64,000 nucleotides of DNA from contig OX104114.1 of the NCBI GenBank assembly GCA_944474755.1, positions 48,921,070-48,985,069 of the forward strand, in the 5' to 3' direction. The notes under the pieces were generated by a model. That model did not search any database, was not told the origin of the DNA, and worked only from the letters and a program-made list of their open reading frames with translations. The DNA is from Limnoperna fortunei. Taxonomy: Eukaryota > Mollusca > Bivalvia > Mytilida > Modiolidae. Of this stretch, positions 12,004 through 25,210 are shown piece after piece (positions within the stretch are counted from its first letter, which is position 1; each line of letters begins with the position of its first letter). The position numbers were made by a program, and so were the translations under genes.

Positions 12004-12033
12004 ATATAAAACAAGAAATTAGTATTATATTAC

Positions 12034-12261
12034 ATGTTTGTTTGTATGGTAACGCCACTTTCGACAATTTCCCAGCGTCAAGTTTTTTATTTTGGAGGAA
12101 GCCTGAGCACCCGGAGAAAAATCCCGAACTTCGATAGGAAAACTGGCAATTAATATTGGAGTCGAGCGCAACCTGCTCGCAGTGAGGCTCGAACCCGCAA
12201 CCTCAGTGACGGCATACCATGTGATCAATAGCAGAAAAACCACTCGGCCACCGAGGCCTCC
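12034..12261 (-). mobile_element. tRNA-derived SINE (family 1), reverse orientation
   Basis: The minus-strand head GGAGGCCTCGGTGGCCGAGT lies at the high-coordinate end, with a B box GGTTCGAGCC and a CAAACAAACA tail at 12034. It is more diverged than the copies at 1741 and 54205. Confidence 0.85.
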
Positions 12262-12689
12262 AATTATTGACTATTTCTCAGGTTTATTCATGACCCGTTA
12301 TTGATTTACCCGAGTAAACAAAATAGTCAATAATTCAACTAAATGCATGCGATCCAGGATATGCCGTTGAGACATAAGAACGATTAAAAGTTAATTGAAC
12401 TGTTGAAGAACTGCCTACGTGGTAAATTAGATGATTGTTACACTATTATCAAGTTTATTATTCTTTTTACTGGACTTTGATAACTACCTTGAGTAACAGG
12501 TAGAAAGATTTTTGTTGAGGAAGTGCTGTTTAACCGTGGACTTGTTTTTTTTTTCAAAAACAAGAGGAAATATGTCACGAGGTTAACATTGATTTGTTTA
12601 TACTTAGGAGTGAATCTAATTTTGCATACTATGTAAAGTTCCTTATAGATTCCGACAGAACTGAACTTATTACTGTAAGACTGCTGCTT

Positions 12690-13510
12690 ATTTCAGTTTA
12701 ACACAAATGATAAATGACGTATCTCTCGTCAGACCAACAGTTGAGTACTGTTCATCAGTATGGAGCCCATACACCAAAGAGTCCATTCTTAAGATTGAAA
12801 TGGTACAACGACGAGGAGCGAGATATGTCACCAACCGCTATAGAAATACCAGCAGTGTAACATCTATGCTAGAAGAACTGGAATTGGAAAGCCTGGAGAG
12901 TAGGAGGAAGAAATGTAGACTCATCATGTTGTACAAGATCATCAACAACCTCATTGACATCAGAGCAGATGAGTATCTTAAGAAACCAACACGTCAGACA
13001 AGAGCGAACCACTCCCAGAAGTACCAACTGTTCTCTGCTACCACCAACTACTACAAGCACAGTTTTTTCCCAGAAACAACGACAGCATGGAACTCACTGC
13101 CGGTATCAGTTGCTGAGGCTCCCTGTTTGGTATCCTTCAAACGGGAGCTCTCCACTTTATCTATTTAAGTTAGGGCCGTCAAGCTGTAAGTAGTACCTAG
13201 TGAGTCTGATAGTGCTGTGCTGGTTGGGTGTATGCCCAGGGGCCGCTACGGTAGCCAGATTGGACTATTGCTGAAGGCATGAACACGCAGCTCGACAAAT
13301 CTTTCTCCTATCCTCTACCTTTCCTTTGCACTATCTTTCTGTCTTTTCTAGGCTCATTTTCTGTTTCTATTCTAAACAAGCTAACGATTGCATCATATTT
13401 ATTTATCATTTATTTATTTAAAATTCAAATTTTATGCGCACCCCCGTGCAGTAATAGTCAACGATGACGGCAGCACGTATCATGTAGATGTAGAAGTAGA
13501 TGTAGATAAA
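12690..13510 (+). pseudogene. 5'-truncated LINE: C-terminal end of ORF2 and 3' tail
   Basis: An open frame of 153 codons (12707-13168) has the hallmark C-terminal region of non-LTR retrotransposon ORF2: RPTVEYCSSVWSPY near the start, then IEMVQRRGARYVTN, ESRRKKCRL and FFPETTTAWNSLP. Nothing upstream encodes an RT core, as expected for a 5'-truncated insertion. A 3' UTR follows, ending in a GTAGATGTA(GAA) simple tail near 13480-13508. The frame is intact over its length, so the insertion may be moderately young. Confidence 0.85.
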
Positions 13511-15829
13511 ATCTGGTATATACGAAGGTAATATCGAATAAAAATATCAAAACCTTGCAATACCATCAGTGCAGTGAGCAGCAATAATCTTTCACGGAAA
13601 TCCCTGTGGAAATTGCAGAATATTTCAAGACAGAGTTCTTAATTTCAATACATGCAATATTATTGTTATCAATTAAGTTTTGTACTGTCAATGAGGATCT
13701 GAAAAATACATCTGTTCCCGAAACTTTTGCAAACAATTATTGAAAGCAGTAGATCGTCACTGTTAAATATGGTATCAACTCAATATCGTAGTAATTTACT
13801 GTGCGTCTTTGGACGCGCATAAAACTTAAACCTAGAACCATTCTTTTAAAAAGTTACGAAAACCTATACTATAAAGCAAAAGTGCATAAAGGATTAATAA
13901 AATCTTAATATATATATTTAAGGATCAATAATGATTAGTTCATATGCATCAACTGTAATTAAATATATAATATATTTAACAAAATAACTTTATGTATAAG
14001 AATTAGCACTTTTCAGTTATTATATATTATGCATTATATATCGCTTAATTGGTTTAATGTAATAATTAAAATAGAGGATACATTGTCCATTAAAAAATCA
14101 TGACAATTATGGCATTGTAAAAAAAAAATTTAATCCTATCATCATCTGGCATATTAATAAAAAAAATTTAAAAGCAATACCACATAAAAATAAACATTAT
14201 GACAATCTGCATATATAGGACAGTGTTGTAAAACATGTTGTTCATCGTCAATATTATCAGAGCTGTATAAAAACAAACTTTATACCTAATGAGTGCAACC
14301 ATACGTTTGTACTTAACTCTTGATTAGTCTTTTCCGTGTCACCGTATACAGATAAGTTAGGTGTGTCGTTACACAACGCCCATTGAAAAGCGCGTCTCTG
14401 TATTATTTATACCATAGAATGCAAGAAATTTTCTTTTGTGTGACATATATGTTCACCATATTTAATTACAGACCAAACAAGTGTAAATGACAATTGTGAC
14501 AAAAGTATTATATTGAAAACCACAATTTGTTTTACATTTAGATATCAATTGATCTAAGGATTTGTTTTGAGAATTTCGCTAACACTTAAGCTAAGACAAA
14601 TTATAACTGAACGCACACCGTATTGGGTGACGCCCTCAATTCTGTTTAACTCGAAATTTTATTTACTTGAAGTTTAACTCAGGCAATCAACTCGCAGTGT
14701 AACTTGAATTCCAATTCGAAATTTAACTCGAAATACAACTCAAATTATAACTCAAAGTTTAGCTCGAACTCGAATTTCAACTCTAACTCGAACTCGCTCT
14801 CTAATTTGATGATTTAAACCTGTTATTTATTGACTATTTTCGGAATGTATTTGAATCATGCTACTCACTATGTTGTAATATTATCGTACATATTAGGTTG
14901 TTTATATGTTCTGTGCCTTGTTATACAATTTAACTTAATTTAAGCGTGAAAAGCATAAATTTTTATAAAAATATCATACCACTGAGAAGGGACAAGCTAA
15001 GGGTCAAACCAGCTATTCCGATCATCGTGTCAGCACTGTTAAATTATCAATTCATTATAAACTGTTGATAAGAACACGTAGACGCATGTTATCTCGAATT
15101 CGTCGTGAGCATAAAGTACTAGAGAAAAAACGTATGAATATCTTAAGCAGACTCCAGCCGCTGTATTATGTACCTTTAGTTTTGCATTTCGATACCATCA
15201 GCATGAACTCTAACCAAATAAATAATTCATCTATCTCCCCTTTGCTTGATTCCATAAAATGGATGAAAATAGAAGTAAGAAATGTTAGATGTATGCATAT
15301 CAAATTTCTTTATGAAATTTTCTATAATATTATTTGTCGAGGTCAAAATGAAAAAAAAATGGTACAAATCTGCTTAATGCATAATTTTCAAAATGCGTTA
15401 TTAACATGTATACCTCATTTATTTATACTGATAAATCGTCCTGATTTTAAAATACTAATAAATCATGGGTTCATATTTATAATTCGACTAAAGACATTAG
15501 ATAATACCAGAATTGTACTCCTTGACTTTTCTGTTAGACATGTCAGAAGTACGTGGTATACCACCTGTTAATTCCAGTCCAGTTCTTACCCTATTGGTTG
15601 AATTCAATGTCGGTAATGGTACTCTGAAAAAAAGAGAAACGCATTATTTAATGATTTAAGTTGGTATATTTTGAATAAAGGTTTTACAATAACAAATATA
15701 GATATTCACAAAATCGTTTCAATTGAAAACAAATTAAGTCCATTCCTTAGAGATTGGCGAATAAAAGTTTACCACGTAAAAAATACTTCTGGTCACGTTT
15801 AAGTTAGTACCGTGTATTACTTCCTAGAG
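13511..15829. other. AT-rich intergenic/intronic DNA, nothing firmly recognised
   Basis: It holds short A/T runs and a degenerate AACTCGAA-type repeat (listed separately). There is one 168-codon open frame at 15065-15571 starting MIRTRRRMLSRIRR, whose later residues look like AT-biased chance translation. I recognise no domain and no splice structure. Confidence 0.5.
14655..14800. repeat. Degenerate AACTCGAA-type short repeat
   Basis: Many imperfect copies of a 6-12 bp motif built around (T)AACTCGAA and AACTCAAA run over about 150 bp, with variable spacing. Confidence 0.7.
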
Positions 15830-16720
15830 CTGCTAGCACTGCTTTGCATCTCCTTGGCTTTGTCAGCCAATTCTCCTATTTTATTATACATCTCCTTGTA
15901 TAGTCAACCAATTTTCTTATTTTATTACGTGAAATTGTTCGCCATTCCTGTTGCAAGGTTTGACAGAGTTGATCGATCGAGACGAGGTTGACGCTGGACA
16001 CATTTATCCAGCTGGTCCACATAAGTGTTTAATGGATCGAATCTGGTGATTTGGAAGGCCATGCTAGCACAGAAATGTTGTTCGGCACAAGATAATAACT
16101 TGTTAAGCTCTCTTTCTCTGGAATCGTCCTGTTGGAACTACTCGCTCTGTCGGTCAATTACACACATAAGGTGAGGTTGGAGGATTTCGTCTCTGTACTT
16201 TTGTGACGTTACGAAATAGTTACCAACATCTTGACATCCCTTTTCTGGACACAGGAGAAGGAGAAACGTTCACTCCAACGCCGGTATATACACAGATTTC
16301 TTATCACTTTTCAGTAGCAGTAAATGGGACTCGTCGCTGAACCAGATTCTACACCAGTTGCAAAAGCCTCTCAACCTCTTGTACCATCAAAATCTTACTC
16401 ACCTGTGTAAAGATGTCAAAACTGCTCAACAATATACGGCTTTTTGGATCTAAAGCCATATTGCCAGTCGGTTGCGGACTGTTTGCGAGCTGATGCTTCT
16501 CAATACAGGTATTTCGACTGCAGTTGCTGTTGCAGCAACGATATGCTTCCGTAGATGAAAGACCCGGATGTAGCGATCTTGACCATGAATCGTTATGCGA
16601 AATCGTCCAACTCTCGGGTGGGTGTTCTCGTCAGTCTGGTGAAATCTGCTCTGGATTACGTTTTCAGTTCTTGCAATATCACTTTAAGACTATCCGGCCC
16701 GGAGGCGGTCGATGACTATA
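15830..16720 (-). pseudogene. Degenerate Tc1/mariner-type transposase
   Basis: Read from 16720 downwards: VGRFRITIHGQDRYIRVFHL and ISSQTVRNRLAN (the two helix-turn-helix halves of Tc1 transposases), WFSDESHLLLL (first catalytic Asp region), KYRDEILQPH, FQQDD (second Asp, normally QQDNA.PH) and RFDPLNTYVDQLDKCV (normally 'DLNPIEHLWD.L.R.V'). All canonical blocks are present in order, but stops and frameshifts break them, so no active enzyme is made. Clear TIRs were not identified. Confidence 0.85.
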
Positions 16721-16749
16721 TTTTTAGTAGTAGGGTCCAACCTTGGCAT

Positions 16750-17130
16750 CGCAGTATTTAAACGTTATGATCAATTCAAGCTTAAAACATCGACTTTTGT
16801 ACATTTAAACGTACGGTTGAATTAACCACGAAGTTCACGTCAAGACGATAGAATTTGTTTGCACTTCTAAAGAGCTACCATGCTTATTTAGCACAGAGCC
16901 AAAGTCAAATAAACATTTTTTTTAAGTCTAAAGCCAGGTACTAACCAGCACACTTACTAAGTATAAGATCGACAAACAGCATAAGCATATAGTAATGTAC
17001 AAGTTTAAAGGATTATGCAACGATAAAAAGGGACTATTTTAATTAAAGAAACAGTTAGGTCGACCAACTTATGGCATTCTTCAGTGTGAAAGTAAATAAA
17101 AGACGACGACAAATTAGTTCAGTTACATAC
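16750..17130. other. No recognisable feature
   Basis: AT-rich DNA between the Tc1 relic and the next SINE. I see no ORF, splice-bounded exon or repeat structure. Confidence 0.5.
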
Positions 17131-17132
17131 AG

Positions 17133-17374
17133 AGGTCTCTGTGGTCGAGTGGTTAGGTAGTTCGTCTACTATTGATCACGTAGTCTGTCAACACAGAGAT
17201 TGCGGGATCGAGTCTCGCTGCGGACAGGATGTACTCGACACCAATCTTAATTTACAAGGATTGCCAGTCGGGGGTTTTCTCGGGTACTTCCGCTGCATCC
17301 CCCAATAAAAACTGGCCGCCATGACATAGCTGAAAAATTGCTGAAAGTGGCGTTAAACAACATAGAAACAAACA
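17133..17374 (+). mobile_element. tRNA-derived SINE (family 1), internally shortened
   Basis: The head GGTCTCTGTGGTCGAGTGG, the body AGATTGCGGGATCGAGTC and the 3' end AAAGTGGCGTTAAAC are present. About 20 bp before the central TCGGGGGTTTTCTC block is missing compared with the copy at 54205. Confidence 0.85.
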
Positions 17375-17609
17375 TTTCACCTGCATCATTAATGTATAAA
17401 ATTAATGATCATAGTATACGATATCGTTCTTCCAAAAGGCTCCCTATCTAACGTTGACCTCGCGACCCCTGCTAATCCATCTATTTAGGGAGGTGGATAA
17501 TAATGTGAGATGTTAACCTACTAATCGTAAAATGCAGTGTGTGTATTCCTAAATCATAAAGACCTTGCAGGCACTGGACACATTGGACTTGTTGGTTTAA
17601 GAAACTCTC

Positions 17610-17926
17610 GACTATGGCGGATAGAGGAGACCCTGTCGTTGGGAGTTGCAAGGTCATTATACGGAAAGCCTGGCCGCGAACAGTAGTGGATAACGTGTTT
17701 GGAGAGTGCCACGATCCCTGCACGCTAAAGACCCCGTTTGTAGATTTCGAAAAAGAGTAGGCTCATTGTAGCAGCTACAAAAGGCTGAACTCTCCGTTCC
17801 TACCCAATACTCCATACTTTTAAAGTGGCAGTCAAAATTGTGTTTCCCGTTTGTCAAATTGTTCTCGTTCTGAATATCGCTAAATGCTGCTCGCTGGACG
17901 TAAAGCAATCATCCAATCAATCAATC
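17610..17926 (+). mobile_element. SINE-like repeat family 2
   Basis: Landmarks shared with 4530-4898: GGATAGAGGAGACCCTGTCG, ATACGGAAAGCCTGGCC, GGATAACGTGTTTGGAGAGT and CTGCTCGCTGGACGTAAA, ending in CCAATCAATCAATCG. Confidence 0.75.
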
Positions 17927-17929
17927 GAA

Positions 17930-18840
17930 AAAAAAGAACTAAACTTTTTTAAAACTCAAATTTGCTACCAATATTTAAACGCCCTTCCCCCGACAACATT
18001 TTGATGAATGAGTAATTGTTTACCATCTTAAGTAATAATAAGCTAACCGTCACTGACAAACACAGTCGAATGAATCGAAATGTCACAAACGAATAATATT
18101 TTGACTTAAAATAGTTCAAAATTCATATCACTTACCTCTGAGGTTACTTTTCCGACGCTAGACGGAAATGGTCAAGAGATAGTCTGATTGCAGAGGTCAG
18201 TGATCTACATTTAAACTATACTCTTAAAAAAACGTTTTAATTAAAAAAATGAGTATAATTTTAAACGGTTTACGCTATTTTTACGGTAAATCGTCCATTG
18301 TACAGTTGATGAAAAACAAAAATTTGAAAAGTGAAATTCTTTCTTAATGTTGATAATATTAAGATCTTGTGCAATTAATATTAATAAAATTAGCATGTAA
18401 TATTAAACATTTTTTTGGAAATAAAGAGAATGAAAAGATGCACATACCAACATAAAAAGCAACGTTATCAGTGACGTTTTACTACGTAACAAAATTTGAC
18501 GTTTTAAATTTCATGGTTCTAAGTTTTTTTATTGCTGTACATCACAAAATTATTTAAAAGCAGTGATTCTCATCACTCGGATCGAAATGAAATTATTTTG
18601 AACATTACATTTCTACGTACCAAATAATCAACCGGTCTTTCATTTAACAAAATATTTATATATTGTTCATATTGGTAACGTTCCAAGTAGAACCAGCAAG
18701 TTACAGAAAATACCGATTTCAGTAAAAAAAATAATGTAGAGACCAGATGAGGGGACGGAGAGCCACTGTCTTGATTATTTCATAATTGAACGGCCTTTTA
18801 TGAATGTATTTTGCGAAAATGCGGTTTTTGCGTTAAGGTT
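17930..18840. other. No recognisable feature
   Basis: AT-rich. I looked here for upstream exons of the acyltransferase gene whose last exon is at 19217 and did not find a convincing one. Confidence 0.5.
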
Positions 18841-18843
18841 TTT

Positions 18844-19112
18844 GGGCGCCTCGGTGGCCGAGTGGTTAAGGTAGTTCGCATACTATTGATCACGTGGTCT
18901 GTTGATACTGAGATAGCGGGTTCAAGTTTCACTGCGGACAAGGTGCCATCGACTCCAAACTTAACTGACCAGGATTACCAGTTTTCTTACAGTCTGTGGG
19001 AGTTTTTTCTCCACGTACTTCGGCTCCCCCCCCCCCCAAATAAAAACTGGACGCCATGATATATCAAAATAATTCTTGAAATATGCGTTAAACACTATTC
19101 AAACAAAACAAC
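18844..19112 (+). mobile_element. tRNA-derived SINE (family 1)
   Basis: The head GGCGCCTCGGTGGCCGAGTG carries an intact A box. The B box region is altered (GGTTCAAGTT). A run of C's interrupts the central block near 19027, and the tail is degenerate AAACAAAACAA. Confidence 0.85.
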
Positions 19113-19216
19113 AATCAAACTAAGAAAATCAAACGAATATTTTTCGGTTTGAAAAACAAATATTGTGAAATTTATTGTATGTAGTATGTTATTTGTTATC
19201 TGTCATATATTTGCAG

Positions 19217-19339
19217 ATATACGAGCTCTTGGGAAATATTGGACTTTCCTATGCAGTTGCATTTGTGGTTTCATTAGCATTTGAATCGCCCATGATGGGA
19301 TTGGAAAAGGTCATTTTCAAGACAGGTGAAAGAAAATAA
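19217..19339 (+). CDS. Last exon of a probable NRF-6-like (acyltransferase-3) membrane protein
   Basis: A TTTGCAG acceptor precedes 40 codons in phase 0 ending at TAA 19337-19339. The peptide starts IYELLGNIGLSYAVAFVVSL, a membrane segment, and continues FESPMMGLEKVIFK. Metazoan nose-resistant-to-fluoxetine-6-like proteins (acyltransferase family 3, multi-pass membrane O-acyltransferases) end with a last helix followed by a '(F/S)E.P...LEK..F' tail, and this matches that pattern from memory. An AATAAA lies near 19410. Upstream exons should be on the plus strand before 19217, but I could not find them in this contig. They may be beyond the gap at 8059 or misplaced. Confidence 0.55.
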   Translation: MYELLGNIGLSYAVAFVVSLAFESPMMGLEKVIFKTGERK

Positions 19340-19467
19340 GTGTTTTCAAGAAATGAAACCATTAGGATAGATAGGATACAATGTGCGCGAAAACTGTTTT
19401 TATTATAATAAATATTTTTATTCTTTCTGTATTCTTTATGAGTTCTGTTCCTTTTTATTGTTTTAAA

Positions 19468-19626
19468 TTTTAAAGCCAGTGTCCTGAGTGTAAATGTTTC
19501 ATTTTTCATTTTAATTTTTTTTTCGAGTTTGGTTTTTACTGGTATTGTTTTAAAGCCAGTGTCCTGAGTGTAAATGTTTCATTTTTCATTTTAATTTTTT
19601 TTTTCGAGTTTGGTTTTTACTGGTAT
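19468..19626. repeat. 80-bp tandem duplication
   Basis: Two nearly identical units of about 80 bp (TTTAAAGCCAGTGTCCTGAG begins each) run head to tail and differ mainly by one T in a T-run. It lies just downstream of the acyltransferase stop codon, in its likely 3' UTR or flank. Confidence 0.9.
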
Positions 19627-20817
19627 ACTGGTGCAGACTAGGTATTAAGGCCACACACTCGAATTTCGTCCATACTCGAAATTCTGCGATTTTCCTTCAT
19701 TCATCAATATAAGATTAAATTACTTTTAAAATATCGTGCATTTATTGCTCTAACCAAATGACTCGTAAATAATAAAATACAGAGCGTTTCAACGAGATTA
19801 ACGTCCGTTAAAACGACACATTTTCATCGCCGAAATTCGAGTGTACTAGTATATATTAAAATAATTCCCGTCATGGTAGCTTTATCAACAAAAAAGGCAT
19901 CCAGAAGACACTTAGCGAGAATTAATACACAGTATGACATGATGTTTGTTATTTCTATTAATAAAAAGTCATCAAAAAATTTGGATCATAAAGTCTATTT
20001 AAAATTTAAGTTATGCGGTGGTAGCCATTTTGAGTTAATTTTTTTTGGCTTAGAAAGCTAGTTGAGTTTCTCTTCAATAAGGCTTCAATGAAGGCAGTTC
20101 CATATTTCATTTATTCTTGATGGCAGACATCTTGGATTTATTTTCAAACATTGTAAAGGACCATCCAATAAACATTTATGTACTATTATTTATTTCACCA
20201 GATTTCCAGTTTCTGAGAAGCCATTTGTAGACGAACATAACGAATTGAATATTTAGCACACCTCACTGAAAGTCAGTCAGAGAATTTGCCGTGTATTTGG
20301 AACCATCGTCTATAAATTTATCAAAATGCTTGTGTTGTTTTTACTACGACCGCATATATTTATTTAGTTATAAAAGCTAACAATAAGATGTTTGTAGTTA
20401 TGACATGTTGTAATATACAAGTCAAATCTTCAGTTAAAACGTTGATAAGCGAGTATTGAATACACACATCCTTACAGTGTACAGGACAATCACAGAGTAT
20501 ATAAAGCCTTATCCTCGGGAATTCTGCAATAATCCTTCGAAGTTAAAGTATTCTTCAAATAATCTATAATTCTGGATATATGAATCTAAGTAAGGAAACT
20601 TAAATCCGGTTATCCGCTTGACCGGTGTGGAAAAAATATTTCTCGTCACTAGTGAATTTGTTGATCTCAGCATTTGATTGGTTAAAAATAATAACGTCAC
20701 AATAAGAACTCATGACGTCATAAACAAAACACCTTCAATTTACGTAAAATTGGGGTTGGGAGAGTTTGTACTTCGTTTCGCAAATTTACTACTTTTTAAA
20801 ATTAGAGAAACAGAATC

Positions 20818-20991
20818 TTACATTAGTACTCTTGGATTATTGGATTTCTGCAATCTCGATAGTTAAATTATGGAAATTTAAAATTCCATAATTTAACTAT
20901 CGAGATTGGAGAATCCAAGGCTCGGACTTAAAATTCCATAATTTAACTGTCGAGATTGGAGAAATCCGATAATCCACTCGTACCAATGTAC
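20818..20991. repeat. Foldback element (copy B)
   Basis: Same element as 7387-7560. The palindrome centre reads GGAAATTTAAAATTCC here. Confidence 0.75.
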
Positions 20992-23478
20992 GATCCTATA
21001 TTTATTACACGGTTACCTTGAGATTAATCTTGTAGCTGCTGCCAGGGACGGATCTACAATTTCATTTTATGGTTCAGGAAAGAGCCATGTTTTGAGACCA
21101 AGTTGAATACCTGAATATTGATTATCATCAAACTAATGATAAAAAATTTACCCACCTAACTTAGAGTGAGTTTTTTTTATGTATATGATAATCTAACCGG
21201 CGAAATGTTAGATGAACAAATTGCGAAAGCTGTATGGAACTTAATAAAGTCATTCACAAGTATATAAACTCGTATGCCTTTGTCTAGAAAACTTTTAATA
21301 TTGTGCAAAACAAAAATGTTGCGTATTGGAACGCCTATTGTATATATCTATATTTTAGATCCCCCAAACATGGATTTTTACTAGTGTCCGAACTTAGTAA
21401 ACTCATGATGTACTGCAATAACAAATACTAAATTATTAAACAGTTTTATAATAATAAGAGATTTTTTCTCTAAAGTGACTCGGTTCTTGATTCCTTACGA
21501 TTCAAGGTCAAAATCTAACATCTAACAATATCTAGCGTTATTTTCTCCTTTGCACGCATTTATCACATGATTCACTCCAATTTGTTGAAGAACATTTGAC
21601 ATTTCTGCCTGTGAGTCTGCCATTTTGAATTCCCATTTAAACCACCTCATGATAAAATAGACAAAAGTAAACATAAAGAATTACATAGAAGAAATATATG
21701 GCATAGCATACAATGACGAAATATATGCATATATAATGTTAATGTGTATGTATATAACATCAAAGTATTTGCACATAATATAAAAGTATATGAATAATAT
21801 GAAAGTATAAGTATATAATATCAAAGTCTATGCAAATAATATGAAGGAATAAGCATATAATGAAAACATGGACACCATATTAAAGACAGGAACGGCGTTC
21901 CATAAATCATGTTTTTACAGAAAATGTCTCAACTGATACAGGATAATATAACTACACATACATGTTGTGGTACACCAAAATATATACCAAATTATTAAAA
22001 TTCATTGTATGATACATAACAAATTTTCCAAACAGCACCTGGTGCATTCATAACAAGGTCAAGTCGCCCACTCAAAACTGTACTGAATTTAAAAATAGAT
22101 CGGGAAAATCCAATAGATAAAACATTCATATTTTCCGGAAATTCTCATATTGCACAGTAGCTTTCTTGACAGTAGCAGGTAAGACATTTTAGATAAGTCA
22201 TATACACAATATAGTTGAGTCTACAAATTAATATGGTTTCTGTGTACGTTTTACTGGCAAATGTAATAAATGAGGTAATAATTGCACTGAATAACACGCG
22301 AAAAATATATGACCTAGTTTTTTACATGGTACATATATAACGCATAATATATATATATATATATATATACAGCTTTTAAATGTTAACATAACTGTATAGC
22401 TGGTACTTTTTCACTGGGCACAAGTTTGCTACAGTTATCATGTGGCCAGTAAACTTAACACTGGGCGGCAACAGATTGTGTCCCTGACAACAGTGGCATC
22501 ACAATATCACAATGCACTGAATTGTCTAGACTACTTGTAAATTGAATCCTATCCCCCCCCCAAACCCCCCCCCCAAAAAAAAAATCAGGGTGCGGCCCCG
22601 GTCCTAGGCGCGGGGTCAAATTAGGTGCAATTGGACCAAAAGCCGACCCTGATTCTAGGGATATTAAACATGAAGCTAAAATAATGAAATAAGCGTTTGC
22701 AGATCACCACGTGTGTTTATTATAAAACCATCTTTAAAAGACGATAAATTAAGGGTTGTTAAAAAAAAGGCCTTTTGTGTCGATGCAAATTTATAAATTT
22801 CACCGACAACCCTTGCCCTTGGTCGGACGAAAGTAAAATTTTTAGCAAGTGCGTATTATTATATAAATACATATATTTCCAGTTAGAAAGTTAAAAATAG
22901 AAACAGGAAAAACATGGTAAATCCCGCTTTTCGCTTTCTGTAAAACGTTATAAAACGTTTACTGTCTTTACTGAGCGCTTTTAACAAAAATTTAAAATCG
23001 AGACAACTCGCAGCGGGCAGCGAAGAGCGGCGAGCTCTACGGCAATTATGTGTCATGTTATCAAAATGAAATCATGTGATCAAAATCTGCTTAATGCTGA
23101 TGATTTTTTTTTCGTCCGGAAGTTGATATCGTCAAAAACTGGAACAAAGTGATAATAAAGGATTATATTGTCTGTGCTCGCATTTTGGCAAGGCCTACTC
23201 CATATTAGATATTCTTTTAGATTATATGGAAAATGTGTAATCTTACATTTTAAAAATTTATTTGTATAAATTCGTTATTCCGTTTAAAATTCGAATTTAA
23301 AACTTAATTAATAGGTGCTTACAGGTTCACAATACCTGACTATCTTCAGGATGAGAATTAAGATATTGTTATGGAGGAGGGCTAGGAAAGGTCAATATTG
23401 AATGCATGGGGTTGTACATGATGTTTTGCGTATTTGCTACAACTGCGACTTCAGGACAAAAACTGATGATCAGTTGTA

Positions 23479-23847
23479 TTGATTGATTGATTGATTGATT
23501 GGATGTTTGTTTTACGTCCAGCGAGCAGTATTTCAGCTATATTCAGGACGGAAACAAGTAAACAAACAATAAATCAATAGAAAAAATGGGTTGGATGGGA
23601 CACAGGGAACAAAATTTGGACTGCCATGGGAAAAGGACGGAGTATTGGGTAGGGGAGGATAATTTAGCCTTTTGCAGCGGCTACAATGATACTACTCTTT
23701 TTCGAAAACTACAAAAGTGGTCTTTATCGTGCAATGATCCTGGCACTCTCCATACACGTTTCCCATTATGGTCCGTGGCCTGGCTTTCCGTATTATGACC
23801 TGACAACCCTCCGACGAGGGGGTCTCCCATATCCGCCACCCGGGGAC
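23479..23847 (-). mobile_element. SINE-like repeat family 2 (copy B)
   Basis: Reverse-complement counterpart of 4530-4898 within the triplicated segment. The (TGATT)n tail lies at the low-coordinate end. Confidence 0.7.
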
Positions 23848-25210
23848 GCGCTGGGCTGATCTGTGGGTCGAGCACTGGGAACCATCCCAGTATGGTCCCA
23901 GTACTCAACAGTATTTAGACTATATATCGTTCCTAAAAAGAAGTTTAAGGTGGAAATTCGAAATTAAGTACTTTTCTCTACGGGTTTGCAGAAAATTTAC
24001 TCTAAAAATTGCACGTTCAACCGTTTATAGCTGGATATAAATAAGGTCATGAGCAAACAAATCTGTCTTTATCAGGCGAAAATATGGCCACCCTAAAAAT
24101 TGTTATATTTTTATTTTTGATCTAAAACGACACGGCCAAACAGACTGTAAATTTTATTTTATTAATTAAGCAACTACCTATTATTATGGTAAATATTCAT
24201 GTGCATTGTAGTTATCCTCACATGACCATTACGGAGAATCAGGGCTTTATTACAGGGCCATTATGACAAGAGAGGCATTATGAAAAATCAAGATGCCAAA
24301 CATGTTTTTTAGAATCTTTCGCCTAAGACCTGACAAATATTTATCAATTAATGATGGACTTAACAGTAAACATTAAAATATACTCAGGTAAACAGAAATT
24401 GGAAAAGTTCACAGGAATAAACTTAAAATTTAATATTGTATTTGATTTAATGTTGATTCGTTTTATAACAGTTTACAGATAATTTTTAAATGTGTCTTGA
24501 TTTTTCTTACAAATGACAAACATGAAAAATCAATACTTTTCTTGAACAAATACAAAAATTGCATAATTCATCTGCTTTGACTGTTGTGCACCTGTTCACT
24601 TGCACTGGAAAAATGACGAAAAACATTCTTGGATGATAATAAAAGTAAATGGGTGTTTTCATAATGGCCCCGTTATATGTCCGTTTCATTGGGACATTAC
24701 AGACATCCTCTGACATTATTTATTACACTTTGAACATATATCGGGGCCATTAGGAAACAACAATTTCCTAATAAAATAATTTTAATGTATGTGATATCCT
24801 TCACGAATTTCGATTGTGTTGCTTTATGTCTGCCACAGGAAATGCGTATTTCTGATTGGTTAATTTTTCTTTTCCTAAACTTCTCAGTTATAGAATTTTA
24901 CATAGTTTGATTTAAGTATAGAAGGCACTTTAACAAGATTTTAAAATGTGTACTGATCGGACTTGAAATTAAAATATCATACATAAGGAATTTGTATTTT
25001 ATTTTTTCATACCGTCAGATTAATTGATTTGATTTAACGTTTGATTAACGTTCAACGGGCAACATTTCAGCCATATTAAACAAGACTAGAATAGTCAGTT
25101 AACAATTTATTAACCAAAAAAGAGGGATGGACCAACCTGAAGAAAATGTTGACTGCCATTGGAAAAATACGAAGTAGGGTAATGACGTATAATTTAGCTT
25201 TTTGTAGCAA

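Noticed and set aside
15065..15571. 168-codon ORF starting MIRTRRRMLSRIRR
   Set aside because: The longest simple ORF in the left half, but no motif is recognised, its composition follows local AT bias and there are no plausible splice sites. Not supported as a gene.
16524..16761. Plus-strand ORFs at 16524-16761
   Set aside because: Antisense of the Tc1-like transposase N-terminal region.
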